A stretch of 64,000 nucleotides of DNA from Marinobacter salsuginis (GTDB taxonomy: Bacteria; Pseudomonadota; Gammaproteobacteria; Pseudomonadales; Oleiphilaceae): positions 248,001 through 312,000 of the forward strand of contig NZ_BGZH01000001.1 of assembly GCF_009617755.1 (NCBI RefSeq), read 5' to 3'. Positions 1-9,207 of the stretch are shown here, one piece after another. Position 1 is the first letter of the stretch, and every line of letters starts with the position of its first letter. Both the position numbers and the translations under genes were made by a program. Under the pieces are notes generated by a model, which was given only the letters and a program-made list of their open reading frames with translations, was not told the DNA's origin and did not search any database.

Positions 1-889
1 TGGCGCTATCAGACAGCGTGCGATTATAGGAGAAAGAGGTCGTCCAATCTGTCGTTACCCAATCCTTTGTCAGGAAAGCAGTTACGCCGTCACTCTCTGT
101 GACGAGTCCCGAAGGTAGCTCGGTCTCGGCCTCACTGACACCGCCGCCAATGGAAAAAGTGCCAAAATCATCAGCGGTGCGGTACCCAACCTGGTAAGCA
201 TCAATCGTTACCTCTGTGTCACCTTCATCGGACCAACTCCGGCTGCCATTCACAAGTCCAAAGGACCTCTGGGATAGCCTTCTCTCAAGATTGACCCTTG
301 CAGTGTAGGAGTCCGTATCGCCTTCATCTGAATCGCCATAAGCCCGTGCTCCATCTGCCGAGACCCTGACAGTGGTCAAAGCGCCAGGGGTCAACCTCAG
401 ACCCGCCCCGGCGTTGACTATGTTCTGAGTATCATAATTCGTCGGGTCGATGAGAAAGCCGGTGTTGTTCCGCACTGTCCGTACGGTGTGGCCTGCATTG
501 AATTCGAATGGGTTGGAGGGGTCCGCGTGGGCAAACCGAGACAACCCGGTTATTGAACTATTGTCTCCGCCACTACCTATATCTGAATTCCGTGATGTCT
601 CGACTCTGGCTGAATAGTCCAGCAATGCACTGTTACTTCCACTGACCCACTCGCCCGCAAGCCCGCCTTCCAATCCGAGCCGACCTTCCGTCTCACTGTC
701 CGTACCCGCAGCCGTATCCGCGCGATTTTGAGTCAACGCGGTAAAAACAGACGCATCTCCCTCAAAACGGGCCAAGTCTTCCTCAAGGGCCTGAGCAAAG
801 GCCGGACCAATAGGCGTTATCAGAGCAAGAAACCCCAAAACTCCGGTGAAGCGATCCATGATTCCACCACTGAACGTTGACAGTTTCAT
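1..889 (-). CDS. Outer-membrane beta-barrel protein of the PEP-CTERM/XrtA exopolysaccharide locus (3' end off window)
   Basis: Open frame of about 296 codons that runs off the left edge. The ATG at 887-889 overlaps the stop of the upstream gene as ATGA, so the two are probably translationally coupled; a second in-frame ATG at 857-859 is possible. The first 32 residues form a signal peptide ending in a PAFA-QA type cleavage site. The rest is rich in Asp, Ser, Thr and Gly with short alternating stretches, as in outer-membrane barrels. The position after the autokinase-like gene matches the family annotated as PEP-CTERM-system-associated outer-membrane protein (TIGR03016). It probably forms or assists the outer-membrane part of polysaccharide export; its exact role in the family is not established. 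Family assignment is from context and general character, not from a search. Confidence 0.7.
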   Translation of the reverse strand, partial: MKLSTFSGGIMDRFTGVLGFLALITPIGPAFAQALEEDLARFEGDASVFTALTQNRADTAAGTDSETEGRLGLEGGLAGEWVSGSNSALLDYSARVETSRNSDIGSGGDNSSITGLSRFAHADPSNPFEFNAGHTVRTVRNNTGFLIDPTNYDTQNIVNAGAGLRLTPGALTTVRVSADGARAYGDSDEGDTDSYTARVNLERRLSQRSFGLVNGSRSWSDEGDTEVTIDAYQVGYRTADDFGTFSIGGGVSEAETELPSGLVTESDGVTAFLTKDWVTTDWTTSFSYNRTLSDSA

Positions 890-1764
890 TCCTGAAAGAC
901 CAAGCCTGAGAATTTGGTGGCATCAAAGGATTCCACGGACTCCAGAATTTCATCCTCTGTTAAACGACCGAAAGGTACTCCTAATATGACCTGATCGGAA
1001 AACCTCTCAAGAATCCTGGCCTCAGTACTCTCCTGGAATGGTGGCGAGTTGATAATGATGCAACGATCCGGATAGCGCCCTTCTAATTCTTCGATGAGGT
1101 CTCGCATCCTTATTGAGGAAAAGAGCTCCACAGCTGAAGCTGGGTGGTTCCCTGCCGGAATAACACTGAGCCTGTCGACGCCGCTTGGATAGATAATCTT
1201 TTTGATCGGCAACTTGGGATCGAGAATATAGTCCGTCACCCCTTCATCCATCGGCACGGAAACCAACTCGGATAACCCACTGTTGTGAGGATCACAATCA
1301 ACCAATAGCGCGGAAGTGCCAGAATCCGAAGCAAACGCAGCCGCCAGGTTAAACGCCGTTCTTACAGGACACTCTGACTTGCCAATACAGGAATAAAGAA
1401 CTGTAAAACTGGGTCTGTTGTTAGCATTGTTGCGCAATTGAATGCGAATCTCGCGGTAAGCATCCAGAACCGCTTTATCTGCCATGCCGGGAAATACGAT
1501 CTTGCGAGCCCGCAACTCTACCTTCGTCCAGGGCCGGGGATTTGATATCAGCCCCAATGAAACAGACGAGTCGTAGACAGAGGGTGGATATCCATCGGTT
1601 TCCGTCTCGACTCGCGTCCAGTTGGGCGGTTGCAGGCGCTCTCCCGCAAATGGCCGTTCCTTCCTGAACTGATCATCTGGATTAGCCTCGCCGTCGCCGT
1701 ACTTGCCCTCTTTGCGCTGTTGCTGGCTTTTAAGAAGTGCGTTGTAGAGTTTATTATCGTCCAT
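886..1764 (-). CDS. XrtA/PEP-CTERM-locus tyrosine-autokinase-like protein with degenerate P-loop
   Basis: A 292-residue protein shaped like a bacterial tyrosine (BY) kinase of exopolysaccharide loci. It has a variable N-terminus, a DAYREIRIQL segment (about 101-110) resembling the FRELRTNL region, then a MinD/Mrp-like nucleotide-binding fold. The site that should be Walker A (GEGKT) reads SECPV at 130-134. The Walker A' region LLVDCD (153-158) is kept, while the Walker B region is INSPP with Asn instead of Asp (238-242). There is no C-terminal tyrosine cluster. Active BY-kinases phosphorylate their own tyrosines and control chain-length proteins such as the neighbour at 1754-3334, whose 3' end overlaps this gene by 11 bp. 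I infer a structural or regulatory partner rather than an active kinase. The next gene is coupled through ATGA. Confidence 0.75.
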   Translation of the reverse strand: MDDNKLYNALLKSQQQRKEGKYGDGEANPDDQFRKERPFAGERLQPPNWTRVETETDGYPPSVYDSSVSLGLISNPRPWTKVELRARKIVFPGMADKAVLDAYREIRIQLRNNANNRPSFTVLYSCIGKSECPVRTAFNLAAAFASDSGTSALLVDCDPHNSGLSELVSVPMDEGVTDYILDPKLPIKKIIYPSGVDRLSVIPAGNHPASAVELFSSIRMRDLIEELEGRYPDRCIIINSPPFQESTEARILERFSDQVILGVPFGRLTEDEILESVESFDATKFSGLVFQE

Positions 1765-3334
1765 TCCCTACTCCCGCCCCAAATATCTCTGCCAATTTAG
1801 ACATTATCCGTTCCGGGCTGATACCCATCACGCTGAAAACCAGAATGGCGAGATATGCTGCAATAAAAACACCGAGGGCACTGAGCAGTAGCAGGACGTC
1901 TTTTCGCAAAAGCCTATCTTTCCAGGTACTCCGATAGTGGGGGATCGTGCCAATAACCGGAATCGACTCGGGAAGCGCCAGATGGAGCTCCCGAGGCGAA
2001 CGAATTCGTTGGTCAAACATAACGAGTGCTGTTATCAGGCCAAGCACCAAAGCACTACCAAGGAATGGTCCGGCAAGTCCAATCTGGTAGAGCTGAAGCC
2101 CGTCCCACTGGGTTGGGAATGTTGCAGGTTCCTGAATCTTATAGCTCACGCCCTCACCCTGAACATCCAGAGTCATGGAAAGCCTGGCGCGCTCGCGCCG
2201 CTGCAGCATGTCCTCATATACATCACGAGTTACGTCGTAATCGCGAGTCAGTTCAGACAACTGGGCCTGATTCTCCGCGACACGCTCAGCCCGGGCGAAG
2301 GCTTCCTCCAGCAAACGTTCCAAAGAGGCCAGACGATTCTTTTGAACCTCAAGGTCGGTGCGGCCTTCGGACAAACGTAACTTGAGGTTTTCATAGACAG
2401 GATTCTCAAGAACTTCAGTTACACTGCCTTCGCGTGAATCATCGCTCTGGGTTGACACCTGTTGTTCAAGATCTTCAATTTGCCCTTTGATACTCACCAC
2501 ATCGGGATGACGCTCATGGTAACGCAGGAGCAACTCATCCAACTCCTGTCTCAATGCCACCAGCCGTCTTTCGGCAGCGGATCGGCCCGGATCAACGGTA
2601 ACCCGCCGAACTGGCTCCTCTTGAGCTAACTGCTGCTGAGTAAGCCTGACTTCTGATTCGGTCTGCTGGATCTGAAGCTTGAGGTTTTCTATCTCAGCTC
2701 GGAGGTTTTCAATACGGCCACGTACATTACCTTCGGTACCATCCTGATTATTCGATTTAAAGACTTTTAGTTTCTGTTCAGCCTCTTCGAGTTGGCGCTG
2801 ATAGGACTTGACCTGTGAATCAATAAATTCAAAGGCCGCCTGACTTTCCCCCTGCTTTTTGTTAATCGTTCGCTCAATAAACCTGTCGAGTACGGAACTC
2901 AGAACGGTAAAAGACTGATTCGGATCCTTGCTCGAATAGGAAAGCTCAAGAAAATTTCGATTGGACACCCTAAGAGATATCTGCTTGCGGAGACTCGATA
3001 TAGCAACATTCTTTTGCTGATCGCTCTCTGCCCCGGTGAGAAGCTCGCTATCGAGCGCTATCTGTTCAAGGAACGAGCGACTCTCAACTAACTCACGCGC
3101 TTCATTAATCCGATCAATCTGCGTAACTTCGGCCTGCCCGCGAAGAAGTGGCTCAAGGATGTTTGATTGATCGGCGTAAAGCAGAGCCTCTGATGTGTAA
3201 GTCTTTGGAGTTACGTATCCCCAACCCAATACACCGGCAGTAGCAAGCATGAATACGATAGCGGCCGAAACTCGGTATCGGTACAACTCTCGCTTTATTG
3301 CTCGAAGGGTATCGAGGATAAACTGCAGATCCAT
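1754..3334 (-). CDS. Polysaccharide chain-length determinant (Wzz/GumC-type, PEP-CTERM locus)
   Basis: A 526-residue inner-membrane polysaccharide co-polymerase. It has a short cytoplasmic N-terminus, a transmembrane helix at about 22-41, a large periplasmic region with two coiled-coil stretches (about 165-245 and 300-370, rich in Gln, Glu, Leu and Arg), a membrane helix near 415-440, and a last hydrophobic helix near 480-505. This is the layout of the Wzz/GNVR family (TIGR03007-like in XrtA loci). Such proteins set polymer length and link the polymerase to outer-membrane export. It lacks its own kinase domain; that function sits in the overlapping downstream gene. The start codon directly follows the stop of the export lipoprotein gene (TAAATG), which implies tight translational coupling. 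Confidence 0.88.
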   Translation of the reverse strand: MDLQFILDTLRAIKRELYRYRVSAAIVFMLATAGVLGWGYVTPKTYTSEALLYADQSNILEPLLRGQAEVTQIDRINEARELVESRSFLEQIALDSELLTGAESDQQKNVAISSLRKQISLRVSNRNFLELSYSSKDPNQSFTVLSSVLDRFIERTINKKQGESQAAFEFIDSQVKSYQRQLEEAEQKLKVFKSNNQDGTEGNVRGRIENLRAEIENLKLQIQQTESEVRLTQQQLAQEEPVRRVTVDPGRSAAERRLVALRQELDELLLRYHERHPDVVSIKGQIEDLEQQVSTQSDDSREGSVTEVLENPVYENLKLRLSEGRTDLEVQKNRLASLERLLEEAFARAERVAENQAQLSELTRDYDVTRDVYEDMLQRRERARLSMTLDVQGEGVSYKIQEPATFPTQWDGLQLYQIGLAGPFLGSALVLGLITALVMFDQRIRSPRELHLALPESIPVIGTIPHYRSTWKDRLLRKDVLLLLSALGVFIAAYLAILVFSVMGISPERIMSKLAEIFGAGVGNGR

Positions 3335-3973
3335 TTATAGCTCACCTCTGAAGATCTGTTTTCTGGGAACACTGATCACGTCTCCTGGCTGGAGGACATG
3401 ATTGAAGTCCATATTCCCTTCGGAAATCAGTTCGCCGAGATCAAGGCCAAAGGTTTTATACTCGCCATCTACTTGGCGATTCAGCGTCGCCCGACCATCA
3501 GCGGCGAAATCTGTCAATCCGCCAGCCAAAAGAACCAAATCCAGAACCGTCATGCCCGGCTGAAATGCAACCGACTGCGGCGCTTCCACCTGGCCTGTAA
3601 TCCTGACCCGATTGCGATACTCCTTGCTGGCGGGATTAACAACCATTACAGTAACTTCCGGGCTTCGCACCAGTTCACTCAGTGCCACTCGTATCTCTGA
3701 GGCCAGCTCCTCGGGACGTTTGCCCTCTGCAATGACATCACCAGTCAATGGCATCGAAATATTTCCATCAGGGCGGACAACGATGGTTTGTGAAAGCTCG
3801 GGATTGCGCCAAACATGAACCGATACTGTATCTCCTACACCTATTTCATAGGGCTCTGATTGCGGTTCAGTGGCGGTAGGCATTGACTTCGTGGACGGAA
3901 GCCCCGAGCAGGCTGCCAAAAACGAAACCAAAGCGACAAGAAGGACTCCCTTAAACAACTGCGCGTTTCCCAT
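3335..3973 (-). CDS. Polysaccharide export lipoprotein (Wza/GumB-like, PEP-CTERM locus)
   Basis: A 212-residue lipoprotein: hydrophobic signal with lipobox LAAC, Cys22 being the predicted acylated residue. A Poly_export domain follows, starting with YEIGVGDTVSVHVW near 42-55, and then an SLBB-type beta-grasp region containing VRITGQVEAPQ and ending in LQPGDVISVPR. Length and order fit the short export proteins of PEP-CTERM/XrtA loci (TIGR03027-like) rather than the longer Wza. It should form the periplasmic or outer-membrane channel for the polymer made by the neighbouring genes. It sits 36 bp downstream of the sugar transferase and directly abuts the chain-length gene, so it is probably in one operon with them. 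Confidence 0.88.
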   Translation of the reverse strand: MGNAQLFKGVLLVALVSFLAACSGLPSTKSMPTATEPQSEPYEIGVGDTVSVHVWRNPELSQTIVVRPDGNISMPLTGDVIAEGKRPEELASEIRVALSELVRSPEVTVMVVNPASKEYRNRVRITGQVEAPQSVAFQPGMTVLDLVLLAGGLTDFAADGRATLNRQVDGEYKTFGLDLGELISEGNMDFNHVLQPGDVISVPRKQIFRGEL

Positions 3974-4009
3974 GAGCTTTCTCCAGATTCAGTTTATTCT
4001 TAGCAGCTT

Positions 4010-5416
4010 CTAGCGAACACCCTTACCAAGCAACACGACCTCAACGGTCTGTATCATGATCAAGACATCCATCATCAGGCTATGATTCTTAGAATAGTAT
4101 AAGTCGTACTCAAGTTTGCCTTTCGCGTCCTCAATAGATGCGCCGTAGGGGTATTTAAGTTGTGCCCACCCCATTAATCCAGGCTTTACGTAATGCCTCG
4201 TGTCGTAAAACGGAATTTTCTCTTTCAATTCAGAGACAAATTCAGGGCGCTCAGGCCGAGGGCCAACGATGCTCATTTCCCCTTTGAGAACATTGTAGAT
4301 TTGAGGAAGTTCATCCAGGCGAGTATTTCGGATAAAAGCGCCAACTTTGGTCACTCTGCTATCGTTGGCAGAAGCCCACTGAGCTTTGCCGTCTTTTTCA
4401 GCATCTTGCCGCATACTACGGAATTTGTAGATCCTGAACTCGCGGCCAAGCATGCCTACACGTTTCTGGCTATACAGAATCGGTTTTCCAGTCTCCAGAA
4501 AGACCGCCAGTGCTGTTAGGACGATGAACGGCAACATAAGCACCAGCAAAGTCAGGCTGATAGCGAGGTCCAGGAAGCGCTTGGCAAAGGCTCTGCTCCT
4601 GGACGCTTTAAAGCCTTCAGAAAAAACAATCCAGGATGGGTGCACCATAGCGAGCTTTGCTTTCTTTAATTCCCGCTCATAAAAGTCCAGAGCGCTTGTT
4701 ACTTCAACTCCGCGTAGCTTGCATTCCATTAGATCTGGTACAGGCAGCCAACCACCCTCGGCTTTGCGGCGTTCTTGCTGCGCGACGACTATTTCCGAAA
4801 TTCGATTCTTAAGGCAAAACTCATAGAAGTCGTAAGGCGTGGAAAGAAGCTTCTCTTTTGCCACGGTAGGCTCTGGGCTATCGGAAATACATCCTACAAT
4901 CCGGACTCCCAGCGCCCGCATATTCTGTTCGTACTCCGCCAGCAAACCTCTAGCGAAATCTCCAGCCCCCAAAATCACCACCCGGCGAACCAGTTGCTCA
5001 GAGTCCACGATCCTGAGGAAGATCAATCTCATGAGAACAACGACGAGCGAAGCCAGCATTACCGCCCAAAAAAGATTGGAGCTTCCGGGGTCCGCAGAGG
5101 GAACAATGACATAAAGAATGGTCAGCCCAATGCCTCCTACAAAACAGTAGGCAACCAAAGTTCTGAAAAAAAGAGAAGAGATACTTTCCTGCACCATAAC
5201 CAGGTATCCACCCATAGCCAGCGTTCCGCAACTCAGGACAAGTGCAAACAGAAACGCAGACAAGATGTCGGTATGGAAGGGTGCATGATTGACCCCTACA
5301 AGTGAAAGAATCAGGGTCAGCAAAGAGAAAACGGCAAAAAGGACCACGAACTCCAGAATGCCGAGTACCAAGTGCGGTATGTGTATGTAATGCTTGCGAA
5401 ACCGTATATACGACAC
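4010..5416 (-). CDS. Undecaprenyl-phosphate sugar phosphotransferase starting exopolysaccharide synthesis (EpsB/WbaP-like)
   Basis: A 468-residue polyprenyl-phosphate sugar-1-phosphate transferase. The N-terminal half has four to five membrane helices (about 15-130). A Rossmann-like segment VVILGAGDFARGLL follows near 145, and a further hydrophobic helix near 280 precedes the catalytic bacterial sugar transferase domain. That domain shows YSQKRVGMLGREF, YKFRSM, TRLDELPQIYNVL and SIVGPRPERPEF. These motifs mark the enzymes that move a sugar phosphate from a UDP-sugar to undecaprenyl phosphate at the inner membrane. The architecture matches the EpsH1/PEP-CTERM-system transferase (TIGR03013-like). 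It is the first gene of the minus-strand group and is divergent from the deacetylase, separated by a 264-bp intergenic region. Confidence 0.9.
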   Translation of the reverse strand: MSYIRFRKHYIHIPHLVLGILEFVVLFAVFSLLTLILSLVGVNHAPFHTDILSAFLFALVLSCGTLAMGGYLVMVQESISSLFFRTLVAYCFVGGIGLTILYVIVPSADPGSSNLFWAVMLASLVVVLMRLIFLRIVDSEQLVRRVVILGAGDFARGLLAEYEQNMRALGVRIVGCISDSPEPTVAKEKLLSTPYDFYEFCLKNRISEIVVAQQERRKAEGGWLPVPDLMECKLRGVEVTSALDFYERELKKAKLAMVHPSWIVFSEGFKASRSRAFAKRFLDLAISLTLLVLMLPFIVLTALAVFLETGKPILYSQKRVGMLGREFRIYKFRSMRQDAEKDGKAQWASANDSRVTKVGAFIRNTRLDELPQIYNVLKGEMSIVGPRPERPEFVSELKEKIPFYDTRHYVKPGLMGWAQLKYPYGASIEDAKGKLEYDLYYSKNHSLMMDVLIMIQTVEVVLLGKGVR

Positions 5417-5680
5417 GCTGAACTTCCTTGTCGTCTGCTCGACAATCAGCGACAGACTAACATCAAATTATTCTGGCAGCCTTCTGCCCTTTGCTACCAG
5501 CCACGACCTCTCAGGAGGCATTCTGCGCTGAACACGGCGCAATCTCAACAGATTGTATCTTTATGTAACATACTTTTACATTGTTTTATGCCTCCCACGG
5601 TTTCCGAGTGAAGACTGATTGTAATCGGCAACTATCTGGGAGAAAATCAGACCATTGGTGTTAGTTGGGAAGGAGTACCC
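5417..5680. promoter_or_regulatory. Divergent promoter region between the two arms of the exopolysaccharide locus
   Basis: 264 bp with no credible gene between the sugar transferase (minus) and the deacetylase (plus). The stretch around 5545-5590 is clearly AT-rich and is the likely core of divergent promoters, but I could not pick one convincing -35/-10 pair on either strand. On the plus side a strong ribosome site GGAAGGAG lies just upstream of the ATG at 5681. Confidence 0.45.
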
Positions 5681-6589
5681 ATGCCGAGCCCGGACGCAAG
5701 ATCACCGCTTCATGCAATGAGTATTGATGTGGAAGATTACTTTCACGTTGCCGCTCTCTCTCACGTAATAAAACCCAGCCAGTGGGACAGCCTGCCCAGT
5801 CGAGTGGTCCAAAATACCGAAAGGCTGCTAGAACTGTTCAAACAGTATGACGTCAAGTCAACATTTTTTGTTCTCGGCTGGGTTGCAGAACGCTTTCCAG
5901 ACCTCATCAGAAAACTTTCTGACGACGGCCATGAGATTGCTTCCCACGGATATAGCCACCAACTGATCTACAATCAATCTCGGGAAATTTTCCGGGAGGA
6001 AACCATCCGGTCCAAAAAACTCCTCGAAGACATTACCGGTAATCCCGTTCACGGCTACCGAGCGGCCAGTTACTCGATCACAAGGGAGTCACTTTGGGCC
6101 CTCGACATTCTCTGTGAGGCCGGCTTCAATTGGGACTCAAGCATCTTTCCGATCCGACATGATCGCTATGGAATTCCAGATTCGCCAAAAGCGCCCTATT
6201 CGATTCAAACGGAGAGTGGCAACGTTATCAGGGAGTTCCCACTGACCACGGCCAAGGTATTTGGCCTCTCGGTTCCCGCTGCAGGCGGAGGTTACTTCAG
6301 GCAGTTCCCCTATCCATTGTTCCGCTACCTTTTCCGTAACGCATCCGGCTTCGGAACGCGCCCGCAAATGTTTTACCTGCATCCTTGGGAGATAGATCCT
6401 GACCAACCGAGATACAACAATGCCAGTTGGTTCTCAAGGTTCAGGCACTACACGAACCTTGACCAGTGTTATGGTCGCCTGGAAACGCTCCTACAGGACT
6501 TCCGATTTGGCACGGTCAGTGAAAGTTACAATGCCTACGATCCTGACGAATCTCTGACTCGAAACTCCCAAATGGTGCGCCTGGCTTAG
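5681..6589 (+). CDS. Polysaccharide deacetylase of the XrtA/PEP-CTERM locus (NodB-type)
   Basis: A 302-residue carbohydrate esterase family 4 protein. SIDVEDYFH at 14-22 carries the metal-binding and catalytic Asp pair, TFFVLGW lies at 61-67, and HEIASHGYSH at 84-93 supplies the metal-binding His residues (H89, H93). YLHPWEID near 234 is the C-terminal catalytic-His motif. This pattern and length fit the PEP-CTERM-locus deacetylase (TIGR03006-like). There is no signal peptide, so it probably acts on lipid-linked sugar or polymer at the cytoplasmic side, or is exported in an unrecognised way. It has a strong Shine-Dalgarno site and is followed after 23 bp by the ATPase gene, so the two are likely cotranscribed. 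Confidence 0.9.
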   Translation: MPSPDARSPLHAMSIDVEDYFHVAALSHVIKPSQWDSLPSRVVQNTERLLELFKQYDVKSTFFVLGWVAERFPDLIRKLSDDGHEIASHGYSHQLIYNQSREIFREETIRSKKLLEDITGNPVHGYRAASYSITRESLWALDILCEAGFNWDSSIFPIRHDRYGIPDSPKAPYSIQTESGNVIREFPLTTAKVFGLSVPAAGGGYFRQFPYPLFRYLFRNASGFGTRPQMFYLHPWEIDPDQPRYNNASWFSRFRHYTNLDQCYGRLETLLQDFRFGTVSESYNAYDPDESLTRNSQMVRLA

Positions 6590-6612
6590 CCGGGCAAAGG
6601 ACGTCGTTAGCC

Positions 6613-7662
6613 ATGTATCTTGAATTTTTTGGACTGCACAGGCACCCCTTTCGAATTACTCCGGAAGACGATTTTATTTACATGAGTCAGCAGCACTCCC
6701 GTGCATATGTCTATATGTCTTCGGCTATCTGGAGCTCAGAAGGTTTTGTCGTAATTAGCGGTGAGATAGGCTCCGGAAAAACTACCTTACTCAAGAAAAC
6801 TATCAGAAACCTCGAGGGTGATCTGAAGCTACTCAATATTTCCTACACCAATCTTGAGTCGAAAGATCTGTTTGGATTAATCCTTCGCAAAGCAGGCTTG
6901 AAAGTCGAGGATGACAGCAAGGTCGCCATGCTCTTTCAGATCACAGAGTACCTGGAGCGAATGGCGGCAGCGGGAACGCCCGTAGTTCTGACGATTGATG
7001 AAGCCCAGAACCTTACCCGAGAAAACCTTGAAGACATTCGAATGCTGACCGGCATGGAGAGTATGGGCGGACCTTCAATGCGTGTAATACTTCTGGGACA
7101 GCCAGAGCTAAAGACTGCAGTGTCTGCAATCCCGCAGCTCTCCCAGCGTGTAAAACTGTTCTTTCACCTGGAGGGGCTGACAGCTGCGGAAACGGCTGAA
7201 TACATTGATTACAGACTACTTGTTTCGGGGCACGGCGGTAACAAGCTGTTTGATGACGACACAGTTCGTGATATTCACAAGCTCAGCCATGGCATTCCTC
7301 GACTGATTAATAAACTCTGTGACGGAATGATGATGTGCGCTTACTCGGAAGATCGGCCGTTCATAGATCCTTTCGACCTGAAAGGTATCCGAAAGGACCT
7401 ACTTGGTGAGGACGATACCGATGAGCTAGCTGATCAAAAACCAAGCCGTCAGCGACCTAAGAAAGACATGGTGGAGACTAGGCAGCGTAAGCGGCATCAA
7501 AACGAGGCAGAAGCTGACTCGTCTCAGGTACTTTTGAGAATCGCTGAAGCTCTGGAGAGTATAGACAGAAGGCTTTCGCAGATGACGTCAGACCCAAAGG
7601 ACAATGAGGACCGCTATAGCACCTCAAGCAATGTGAAGCCGCTGGCTCCGGGGCGAAAATAG
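6613..7662 (+). CDS. ExeA-like AAA ATPase of the XrtA/PEP-CTERM locus
   Basis: A 349-residue protein starting with MYLEFFGLHRHPFRITPEDD, the typical opening of ExeA/GspA-type ATPases. Walker A is GEIGSGKTT at 50-58 and Walker B is VVLTIDEAQN at 124-133. A sensor region GQPELK and a C-terminal winged-helix-like part GIPRLINKLCD follow. The last 90 residues are charged and probably disordered. It matches the PEP-CTERM-locus ATPase family (TIGR03015-like). Related ATPases help assemble large envelope complexes; the precise role in exosortase loci is unknown. It converges on prpD with a 28-bp gap, marking the right boundary of the exopolysaccharide locus. Confidence 0.88.
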   Translation: MYLEFFGLHRHPFRITPEDDFIYMSQQHSRAYVYMSSAIWSSEGFVVISGEIGSGKTTLLKKTIRNLEGDLKLLNISYTNLESKDLFGLILRKAGLKVEDDSKVAMLFQITEYLERMAAAGTPVVLTIDEAQNLTRENLEDIRMLTGMESMGGPSMRVILLGQPELKTAVSAIPQLSQRVKLFFHLEGLTAAETAEYIDYRLLVSGHGGNKLFDDDTVRDIHKLSHGIPRLINKLCDGMMMCAYSEDRPFIDPFDLKGIRKDLLGEDDTDELADQKPSRQRPKKDMVETRQRKRHQNEAEADSSQVLLRIAEALESIDRRLSQMTSDPKDNEDRYSTSSNVKPLAPGRK

Positions 7663-7690
7663 AGGTTTTCCTAATCTGCCCCGAAGACCG

Positions 7691-9175
7691 TCAAATCAAC
7701 ATTAAATTCATGAACTCATGAACAGGTGTGCTTTCCAGTTTTTCCTGCTCCTTGCATAGACTGACGATAGTGTTACACCTCCGAGCCGGAAATCTCGTCT
7801 CGAGATTGGAGCGGAACTTTTCTTCCAAAAGCGGCATACCCTCCTTCCGGCGACGACGATGACCTATCGGATATTCGACAGCAATATTGTCCGTGCTCGA
7901 ACCATCATTGAAAAACACCTGAATGGCATTAGCGATGGAGCGTTTGTCAGGTTCCAGATATTCGCGGGTATACCTCTCGTCCTCCACAACTTCCATTTTG
8001 TCCCGAAGTTCATCGATTATCGGATTAGCTAGATGGAAGCCGTCTTCATAATGCTCCGCGGTGAGACTACCAAAGGCGAGTGGCACGGCAGCCATATATT
8101 GCAGGCAATGATCACGATCTGCGGCGTTTGCAAGCTTCCCGACCTTGGAAATGATTCGGATCGCAGATTCATGAGTGGTGATCACGATCTTATTGATTTC
8201 GTTCAGTCGGTCTTTAACTTCCGAATGTAAGATAACAGCCGCTTCTGCTGCGGTTTGAGCATGAAACTCTGCCGGGAACGATATCTTGAACAGAATATTT
8301 TCCATTACGTAGGATCCAAAATCCTGGGGGAGCGAGAACTGGCGCTTATTTTCGGGCTTTAACTTCTGGTCTTTATTGGTTTTACTGAACAGAACGTCGT
8401 AAAAACCCCATTGAGGTGCTGTCAGCACTCCCGGAACCCCCATTTCACCTCGCATCGCAATATCCGCCAGTCGGACCGCCCGTGACGTGGCATCACCCGC
8501 TGCCCAGGACTTCCGCGAGCCGGCGTTGGGGGCATGGCGGTAAGTCCTCAGGGATTGTCCGTCTACCCAGGCATGGGACAGCGCAGAAAGCAGCTGCTCT
8601 CGGTCCGCGCCCATTAACCGGCAAGCCACCGCCGTTGAGGCCACTTTGACAAGCACCACATGGTCCAGGCCGACACGATTAAAGGAGTTATCCAAGGCCA
8701 GAACACCCTGGATTTCATGGGCCATGATCATGGCCTCCAGAACGGTTCGCATGGTTAACGGTTCTTTGCCCTCAGCAACCCGTTTCTGCGAAAGGTGGTC
8801 TGCAACAGCCAGGATAGCGCCCAGGTTGTCCGATGGATGCCCCCATTCAGCCGCCAGCCATGTGTCGTTGTAGTCAAGCCAGCGAACGATGCAACCGATG
8901 TCCCAGGCGGCCTTCACCGGGTCCAAGCGAAATGGCGTTCCGGGCACACGGGCACCATGAGGGACCACTGTACCTTCGACGATTGGGCCGAGGTGTTTGG
9001 TACATTCGGGAAAGCGGAGAGCCAGAAGGCCACATCCCAGGGTGTCCATCAGGCAATAGCGGGCGGTGCTCCAGGCTTCTTCACTGGTTATTTCATAGGT
9101 GAGAACGTAGTCCGCAATTTGTTGCAGAACTTCGTCGTAATCGGGACGTTCGTTGAGATCAAATGTTGCAGACAT
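7691..9175 (-). CDS. prpD: 2-methylcitrate dehydratase PrpD
   Basis: A 494-residue MmgE/PrpD-family enzyme that dehydrates 2-methylcitrate to 2-methyl-cis-aconitate in the 2-methylcitrate cycle for propionyl-CoA oxidation. Recognisable stretches are [19 protein letters not shown] near the N-terminus, [19 protein letters not shown] and [15 protein letters not shown]. The reading frame opens 7 codons earlier (9196), but AAGGAGG lies 7 bp before the ATG at 9175, and MSATFDLN is the usual PrpD start. It is the last gene of the operon gntR-prpB-prpC-acnD-prpF-prpD. The operon also encodes AcnD/PrpF, a second route for the same dehydration, a combination known from Pseudomonas. Confidence 0.95.
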   Translation of the reverse strand: MSATFDLNERPDYDEVLQQIADYVLTYEITSEEAWSTARYCLMDTLGCGLLALRFPECTKHLGPIVEGTVVPHGARVPGTPFRLDPVKAAWDIGCIVRWLDYNDTWLAAEWGHPSDNLGAILAVADHLSQKRVAEGKEPLTMRTVLEAMIMAHEIQGVLALDNSFNRVGLDHVVLVKVASTAVACRLMGADREQLLSALSHAWVDGQSLRTYRHAPNAGSRKSWAAGDATSRAVRLADIAMRGEMGVPGVLTAPQWGFYDVLFSKTNKDQKLKPENKRQFSLPQDFGSYVMENILFKISFPAEFHAQTAAEAAVILHSEVKDRLNEINKIVITTHESAIRIISKVGKLANAADRDHCLQYMAAVPLAFGSLTAEHYEDGFHLANPIIDELRDKMEVVEDERYTREYLEPDKRSIANAIQVFFNDGSSTDNIAVEYPIGHRRRRKEGMPLLEEKFRSNLETRFPARRCNTIVSLCKEQEKLESTPVHEFMNLMLI

Positions 9176-9207
9176 AGGGGGCCTCCTTGCCCCCACTATA
9201 GATTCGG

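Noticed and set aside
1..7662. Exosortase gene within the exopolysaccharide region
   Set aside because: All frames in 1-7662 are accounted for by the seven listed genes; exosortase must lie further left or elsewhere if present.
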